Under the pieces are notes generated by a model. The model made no database searches. It was not told where the DNA came from and saw only the letters and a program-made list of their open reading frames with translations. A program made the position numbers and the translations under genes. A DNA stretch of 64,000 nt from Microbacterium sp. APC 3901 (GTDB lineage: Bacteria > Actinomycetota > Actinomycetes > Actinomycetales > Microbacteriaceae), in contig NZ_JASDCU010000010.1 in assembly GCF_030407765.1 (NCBI RefSeq), positions 1-64,000 on the forward strand. Direction: 5' to 3'. This document shows, in pieces, positions 59,916 to 64,000 of the stretch (the stretch's first letter is position 1; each line of letters begins with the position of its first letter).

Positions 59916-61229
59916 TCAGCCCTTTTCCGCTGCGTACTTCTCGGTCCAGAAGGTGTCCCACGACTCGAGCAGCTCGCTGGTCGACATGTTGCCGAGCAGC
60001 ACGTTCTGCACGTCCTGGTCGGACTTCTGGATCCACTCGGTCCACCAGCTGACACCACGCGGCTGCTGCACGTTGACGTATGTCTCGGGGTCTTCGGTCA
60101 TCGTGACGTAGCTCGTCCACGGGCCGGACGAGTAGAACTCGTCATCCGCCGCCTCCGTGATGATCGGCACGAGGCTGTTGGCCTGCGCGAACTCGGTCGC
60201 GGGCTCGGCCGACGAGAGGAACTCGACGAGCCTGACCGCGGCATCCTGGTGCTCGCTGTTCTCGGCGACGCCCCAGCCGGCGACCGCCAGCGGCTGTGCG
60301 GCCTTGCCCGACGGGCCGACGAGCAGCGGGGCGGTGTCCCACTGGTCCTCGGTCAGCGAGGAATCCTGCACCGTGGCGATGACCTCGGGATCCTGCAGCA
60401 GGAACGCCGTGGTGCCGTTGGTGAAGCCGGCCACCATCTCGGGGTAGCCCCACGACACGGCGGAAGGCGGCGAGGCCTCTGTGAACAGGTCGAAGTAGTC
60501 GTCGACGGCCTCTTGCGCCTCGGGGGCGGCGAAGATCGTCGATCCGTCCTCCATCAGGAACGCGTCATCGACGTCGAGGCCGTCGATCGTGTAGGCCTCG
60601 ATCGCCGCGACCACGTTGCTGTTCGCGTTCGCGCCGCCGCGGAACGCGTAGCCGTAGATGTTGTTCGAGGGGTCCTGGATCGCGCTGGCCTGCTCGAGCA
60701 GGTCCTTCCAGCTGTGCGGAGGACCGTCGAAGCCGGCCTCCTCGACCAGGTCGGTGCGGTAGAAGAGCGACAGGCCGTAGAAGCCGTAGGGCACGAAGTA
60801 GCTCTTGCCGTCGGCGGCCACCGACGCGGCCTGTGCGTTGTCGGTCAGGGCGTCCCAGCCGTCCCACTTCTCGAGGTCGCCCGAGATGTCGTGCAGCCAG
60901 CCGTTGTTCGCGAACGGGCCGACCGTGATGTCGCGGACCTCGAGCACGTCGACGCCCTTGCCCGACTGCAGCATCTGCTGGATCTTCGCGTCGGCCTGCT
61001 CGGTGGGCGGGGAGACGAGCGTGACCTTGATGTCGGGATTCTCCTTCTCGAAGTCGTCGAGGAGCCCGCGGAGCAGGTCGGTGCGCGCAGGGTTGGTCAG
61101 GCTCTCGACCATCTGCAGGGTGACGGTGCCGTCGGCGGATTCGCCGCCGCTTGCGGAACAGCCGGTGAGCGCGAGTGCGGCGACGGTGCCGATTCCCGCG
61201 GCGGTCGTCAAGATTCTGTTCTTCTTCAC
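59916..61229 (-). CDS. Extracellular solute-binding lipoprotein (sugar ABC importer)
   Basis: 437 residues, family 1 binding protein. A lipoprotein signal peptide ends in the lipobox LTGC with acylated Cys24, so the mature protein is anchored to the outer face of the membrane. The sequence layout (VTLQMVESLTNPARTDLL, FVPYGFYGLSLFYRTDL, VAGWGV) matches sugar- and glycerol-phosphate-type binders. The start is GTG 61229 with GAGAGG nearby. The 60-base gap upstream is a run of GGG tracts on the plus strand. Ligand unknown. Confidence 0.92.
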   Translation of the reverse strand: MKKNRILTTAAGIGTVAALALTGCSASGGESADGTVTLQMVESLTNPARTDLLRGLLDDFEKENPDIKVTLVSPPTEQADAKIQQMLQSGKGVDVLEVRDITVGPFANNGWLHDISGDLEKWDGWDALTDNAQAASVAADGKSYFVPYGFYGLSLFYRTDLVEEAGFDGPPHSWKDLLEQASAIQDPSNNIYGYAFRGGANANSNVVAAIEAYTIDGLDVDDAFLMEDGSTIFAAPEAQEAVDDYFDLFTEASPPSAVSWGYPEMVAGFTNGTTAFLLQDPEVIATVQDSSLTEDQWDTAPLLVGPSGKAAQPLAVAGWGVAENSEHQDAAVRLVEFLSSAEPATEFAQANSLVPIITEAADDEFYSSGPWTSYVTMTEDPETYVNVQQPRGVSWWTEWIQKSDQDVQNVLLGNMSTSELLESWDTFWTEKYAAEKG

Positions 61230-61251
61230 GAGGTGCCTCTCAGTTGGTGAT

Positions 61252-61289
61252 GGGTGTGGGTCGGGTGGTGGGTGGAGCGGGTGGTCGGG
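61252..61289 (+). other. Possible G-quadruplex sequence
   Basis: Six GGG tracts (61252, 61258, 61263, 61270, 61279 and 61287) with loops of 2-6 bases on the plus strand, which is the template strand of the surrounding operon. It fills the gap between the aminotransferase stop and the binding-protein start. Confidence 0.5.
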
Positions 61290-62525
61290 TCAGGTGACGA
61301 TGATCGAGTCGGGGGTGCGGATGCCGGCTCGGCGGAGGATCTGCGGAATGCAGCGCTCGACGAAGGCCTCGAAGTCCGACGCCTCGGTGTACAGGTGCGC
61401 CGAGAGGCGGAAGTACCCGATGCCGCGGAAGCTCGTGAACGCGGTCTCGACGCCGGTCTCGTCGAGCAGATCCATGCGCAGGGCGTCGGCCTCTTCGCGG
61501 GTCGACCCGAGCCCGAGCGGCAGGCGCACGAGCCGCATCGACGGCACGGGAGAAGGCAGCGGGGTCAGGGGGTCTTCGTCGCCATAGGGGCGCAGGCCCT
61601 CGGCGATGATCTCGGCTCCGGCATCCGCCATCTGCGCCATCGCCCGGCGGGCGTGGTGCCAGCCGAACTCGCGCTCGATGAACTCGATCGATGCCGGGGT
61701 GGCGAGATAGGTCGTCGCGTCGATCGTGCCCTGGGTGTCGAAGCGCTCGGGATAGGGCTCGTTCGCGGCCCACGAGTCGATGAGCGGCCAGAGGTCATCG
61801 CGGTCCGGTGCGGTCGTGACCAGCAGCGCCGAACCGCGCGGGGCGCAGGGCCACTTGTGCAGGTTGCCGAACCACCAGTCACCGCCGGCGACGGCCGCGG
61901 CATCCGCCACCAGGCCCGGAGCATGCGCGCCGTCGACGAGAGTGCGGATGCCGCGCTCGGCGGCGAGCTCGGCGATGCGGCGGGTCGGCAGCGTGCGGGC
62001 CGTGGGTGACGTGATCTGATCGACGACGATCAGGCGGGTGGCCGGGGTGAGTGCGTCGGCGAAGCGCTGCACGACCTCGTCGTCGGACGCGAGCAGCGGC
62101 AGCTCGACGGCGCGGACGGATGCTCCGAAGCGGCGGGCCAGGCGCTGCGCGCCCATCGTGATCGCGCCGTAGCCCTGGTCGGTCACGAGGATCTCGTCGC
62201 CGCGCTCGAGGTGCAGGGCGTTGTAGACGACGGTGGCCGCGGCCGAGGCGTTGGGCACGAAGACGCTGTCTTCAGCGTGGGCGCCCAGGAAGGGCGCTGT
62301 GCGCTCTCGGGCGGCGCGCACGCGCTCGGCGATGCGGGGGAACCACTCGACCGGGCTGAGGTCGGCTCGGCGCCGCAGAGCATCCTGCTGCTCGACGACC
62401 GCGGTGGGCACTGCGCCGAACGAGCCGTGGTTGAGGTGGATCACGTCGGGATCGAGCGGCCACGCATCACGGGCTCGGATGCCGGAGTTCAGCGTGAGCG
62501 GTGCGGGGAAGAGTGGTGCGGGCAT
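61290..62525 (-). CDS. Class V aminotransferase (isopenicillin-N-epimerase-like PLP enzyme)
   Basis: PLP enzyme of 411 residues. The cofactor lysine is Lys224 in FGNLHKWPCAPRG, with Asp198 and His201 in LVDGAHAPG. The N-terminal NHGSFGAVP is the signature of the isopenicillin-N epimerase/ergothioneine EgtE-like subgroup, so racemase, epimerase, lyase or transaminase activity is possible. ATG 62525 has GAGGA a few bases upstream. It is the first gene of an operon with a sugar-type ABC importer and is divergent from a GntR regulator, suggesting that it acts on the imported compound. Confidence 0.87.
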   Translation of the reverse strand: MPAPLFPAPLTLNSGIRARDAWPLDPDVIHLNHGSFGAVPTAVVEQQDALRRRADLSPVEWFPRIAERVRAARERTAPFLGAHAEDSVFVPNASAAATVVYNALHLERGDEILVTDQGYGAITMGAQRLARRFGASVRAVELPLLASDDEVVQRFADALTPATRLIVVDQITSPTARTLPTRRIAELAAERGIRTLVDGAHAPGLVADAAAVAGGDWWFGNLHKWPCAPRGSALLVTTAPDRDDLWPLIDSWAANEPYPERFDTQGTIDATTYLATPASIEFIEREFGWHHARRAMAQMADAGAEIIAEGLRPYGDEDPLTPLPSPVPSMRLVRLPLGLGSTREEADALRMDLLDETGVETAFTSFRGIGYFRLSAHLYTEASDFEAFVERCIPQILRRAGIRTPDSIIVT

Positions 62526-62549
62526 CGGTCCTCGTCGGTGCGTCGGGGG

Positions 62550-62564
62550 AGTTGTTGCACAACT
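62550..62564. promoter_or_regulatory. GntR/FadR-type operator 1
   Basis: AGTTGTTGCACAACT is a perfect palindrome (6-base arms, 3-base centre) that contains the FadR-group consensus TNGTNNNACNA. It lies 25 bases upstream of the aminotransferase ATG. Confidence 0.7.
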
Positions 62565-62614
62565 TTGCCACAGAGGTTCCGATATGGCTATGGAAAGGTG
62601 AAGATGAAACATAG

Positions 62615-62625
62615 TTGTCATACGA
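62615..62625. promoter_or_regulatory. GntR/FadR-type operator 2
   Basis: TTGTCATACGA matches TNGTNNNACNA exactly. It is placed 63 bases (centre to centre) from operator 1 and upstream of the regulator gene. Confidence 0.6.
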
Positions 62626-62689
62626 ATTTGATGCAGAGCGCGGGTCCGACAGACTCGCAGGGGAGCGGCCGGTGTCAGGGAGGATCACG

Positions 62690-63391
62690 ATGAGCGCTTT
62701 GGATACGGCTCTGCACGGGCTGCGTGCGCTGATCGCCGACGGCGCGCTGCGCCCCGGCGACCGCCTGCCCAGCGAGGGCGAGCTGTGCGAGACGCTGGGC
62801 GTCTCACGAGGTTCGCTGCGCGAGGCCATCCGCATGCTGGCCGCACTCGGGGTGCTGGAAACCCGCCACGGCTCCGGCAGTTACGTCAGCGAGCTGCGCG
62901 CCGCCGACCTGATCGGCAGCCTCTCGCTGACGGTCGGGCTGCTGCCCATGGCCGGAGTGCTCGAGCTCACCGAACTGCGCCGCGTGCTCGAGCCGCATGC
63001 CGCCGCGCTCGCCGCCGCCCGCATCGACTCCTCGACGCTCGAGGAGCTCGGCGCGGTGCTCGATGAGATCGAGGCCAGCGACGACTTCGAAGATCACTCG
63101 CGGCTCGACCACGCCTTCCACATGACGATCTCGAAGGTCGCGGGCAACGACGCCCTCACGAGCCTGATCGACGTGTTGCGCTCACGATCGCGGGCGTATC
63201 GGATTCCGGATGCCGGTGATGCCGCCGAGCTCAAGCTGCACTCGGACGCCGGGCACAGGGCGATCCTGCGAGGACTCGCGGCGGCCGACCCGGTCGCGGC
63301 GTCCGCTGCGGCATCCGCGCACGTCGCCCAGACCGAGTACTGGGTGCGGCGCTACACCGACACGGTCGAGCCTGCGCCCGTGGCCGAGTGA
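62690..63391 (+). CDS. GntR-family regulator, FadR subgroup (FCD domain)
   Basis: 233 residues: an N-terminal winged helix (about 1-70; LPSEGELCETLGVSRGSLREAIRMLAALGVLETRHGSGSYV) and a C-terminal FCD ligand domain (about 90-220) with the metal-binding type histidine/aspartate positions (LDHAFHMTISK, SDAGHRAILRGL). The start is ATG 62690 with AGGGAGGA five bases upstream. A TTG at 62615 in frame is part of operator 2 and less likely. It should repress itself and the divergent aminotransferase/ABC operon through the two TNGTNNNACNA boxes until a small acid or sugar acid binds the FCD domain. Confidence 0.9.
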   Translation: MSALDTALHGLRALIADGALRPGDRLPSEGELCETLGVSRGSLREAIRMLAALGVLETRHGSGSYVSELRAADLIGSLSLTVGLLPMAGVLELTELRRVLEPHAAALAAARIDSSTLEELGAVLDEIEASDDFEDHSRLDHAFHMTISKVAGNDALTSLIDVLRSRSRAYRIPDAGDAAELKLHSDAGHRAILRGLAAADPVAASAAASAHVAQTEYWVRRYTDTVEPAPVAE

Positions 63392-63404
63392 GCGGGGCTC
63401 CTGA

Positions 63405-63437
63405 CCCGATCTGCGGGCGTCGCCCCGATCTGCGGGC
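63405..63437. repeat. Two-copy 14-bp direct repeat
   Basis: CCCGATCTGCGGGC occurs at 63405-63418 and again at 63424-63437. A degenerate copy follows. It lies in the gap between the GntR gene and the convergent acetyltransferase gene. Confidence 0.7.
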
Positions 63438-63450
63438 CCATCCCGCCGAT

Positions 63451-63488
63451 CCGCCCGCTGATCGCGACGAGGTCCGCTGATCGGGCGG
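63451..63488. terminator. Possible terminator between convergent genes
   Basis: CCGCCC (63451-63456) pairs with GGGCGG (63483-63488), extended by GATC/GATC after a bulge. The loop is long, so the prediction is moderate. Confidence 0.4.
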
Positions 63489-63492
63489 CTTC

Positions 63493-63936
63493 TCAGCTCG
63501 ACCGAGGGCCGAAACGCAGCACGTTCGTGTTCCGACGGACGAAGCCGACCGACTCGTAGAGGCGCAGCGCCGATTCGCGAGACGGACGGGACGTCAGATC
63601 GAGCGTCGGCAGTCCCCGCCGTTCGGACTCGTCGATGATCGCCTCGAGCAGCAGACGGGCGATGCCTCGTCCACGTACGCTCTGATCGACCACGACGTCT
63701 TCGATGCTGCCGTGCCATCCGGTCAGGAGCGGGGCGGTGGCGAGCGTGGCCATCCCCACGATCCGGCCTGACTCGCGCGCGACGAAGAGGTCTGCGTCGG
63801 GCGCCTCGAGCAGCGAGATCACTCGTTCCGCGTCGAATCGAGCGGTCGACGAGAGCTGGGGGAGAAGGGCCTCGATCCGCTCGAGGTCAGTCGGTGTGAG
63901 GCGATCCGCGATCGAGATGCTGAGTCCATCGGCCAT
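63493..63936 (-). CDS. GNAT N-acetyltransferase
   Basis: 147-residue acetyltransferase. The acetyl-CoA loop SVRGRGIARLLLEAI and the preceding strand GSIEDVVVDQSV, as well as the final ALRLYESVGFVRRNTNVLRF, match the standard fold. The substrate is unknown; similarity to the small-molecule or peptide-amine GNAT enzymes is generic. It follows a truncated gene on the same strand by 10 bases, so the two are probably cotranscribed. No Shine-Dalgarno is visible. Confidence 0.85.
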   Translation of the reverse strand: MADGLSISIADRLTPTDLERIEALLPQLSSTARFDAERVISLLEAPDADLFVARESGRIVGMATLATAPLLTGWHGSIEDVVVDQSVRGRGIARLLLEAIIDESERRGLPTLDLTSRPSRESALRLYESVGFVRRNTNVLRFGPRSS

Positions 63937-63946
63937 GGGTGAGAGC

Positions 63947-64000
63947 TCAGGCGAGGGTGATGTCGACCTGGATCTCGGTGGCGATGCGCTCGAGGTCGCG
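63947..64000 (-). CDS. Partial gene at the right edge (C-terminal 17 residues)
   Basis: The C-terminal end of a minus-strand gene that continues beyond the window; the visible residues are RDLERIATEIQVDITLA before a TGA. Codon use is like the neighbours (third-position G/C), so it is coding. The piece is too short to identify a family. It is upstream of, and 10 bases from, the acetyltransferase gene. Confidence 0.5.
   Translation of the reverse strand, partial: RDLERIATEIQVDITLA

Overview
The window is high-GC, gene-dense chromosomal DNA from an actinomycete, most likely a Microbacteriaceae member close to Microbacterium. This is inferred from the coproporphyrin-dependent heme gene set with a ChdC-type decarboxylase, the single-chain GlyRS, the YkoEDC thiamine-precursor transporter, a DUF222/HNH protein and the many apparently leaderless genes. 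I found 60 coding features, the last cut off at the right edge. I saw no tRNA, rRNA, CRISPR array, intact insertion sequence or prophage. No gene-free stretch exceeds 300 bases; the longest (about 145 to 230 bases) hold riboswitches, tandem repeats, terminators or promoters, as listed.

Layout. 1-7435: NhaC-type antiporter, MntR regulator, small membrane protein, secreted rhamnogalacturonan lyase, MntH manganese importer under two MntR-like boxes, and a SpoU/TrmH methyltransferase. 7492-18909: MATE, MFS and POT transporters, M13 peptidase, a beta-lactamase-fold protein without its catalytic Ser/Lys, an acetyltransferase, glycyl-tRNA synthetase, and a HhH-GPD/DUF1801 pair. 18975-29381: heme biosynthesis (hemA divergent from hemE, hemY, chdC, hemC, hemD, hemB, hemL), interrupted by three small envelope-protein genes; a 120-bp hexanucleotide repeat starts inside the hemL stop codon. 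29608-40851: DUF222/HNH protein, an ABC ATPase with a very long acidic, histidine-rich repetitive tail, a HIBCH-type hydrolase, a heterodimeric ABC exporter and a membrane D,D-carboxypeptidase-like protein. 41037-43953: TPP riboswitch and ykoEDC. 44036-46652: a yybP-ykoY manganese riboswitch, terC, a 32-codon coupling ORF and a CNNM/CorC protein. 46682-57997: phosphotransferase, an unrecognised acidic protein with two plausible starts, two short-chain dehydrogenases, KDPG aldolase/ankyrin/TSUP operon, a protein with two L7/L12-like repeats, rlmN, a quinone-reductase-like flavoprotein divergent from a TetR regulator, a DUF4407 protein and an aldo/keto reductase. 58060-64000: sugar-type ABC importer with a class V aminotransferase, divergent from a FadR-type GntR regulator, then an acetyltransferase and a truncated gene.

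How the parts connect. Manganese balance is controlled twice: a predicted MntR repressing import (mntH) and a Mn2+ riboswitch on terC and probably the coupled CNNM gene. Heme genes form a nearly complete route from glutamyl-tRNA to heme, lacking only ferrochelatase in this window. The GntR regulator, its two TNGTNNNACNA boxes and the divergent aminotransferase/ABC operon look like a self-contained catabolic unit. About twenty genes carry a (T/C)ANNNT -10 element ending 6 or 7 nt before the start codon, which implies widespread leaderless translation.
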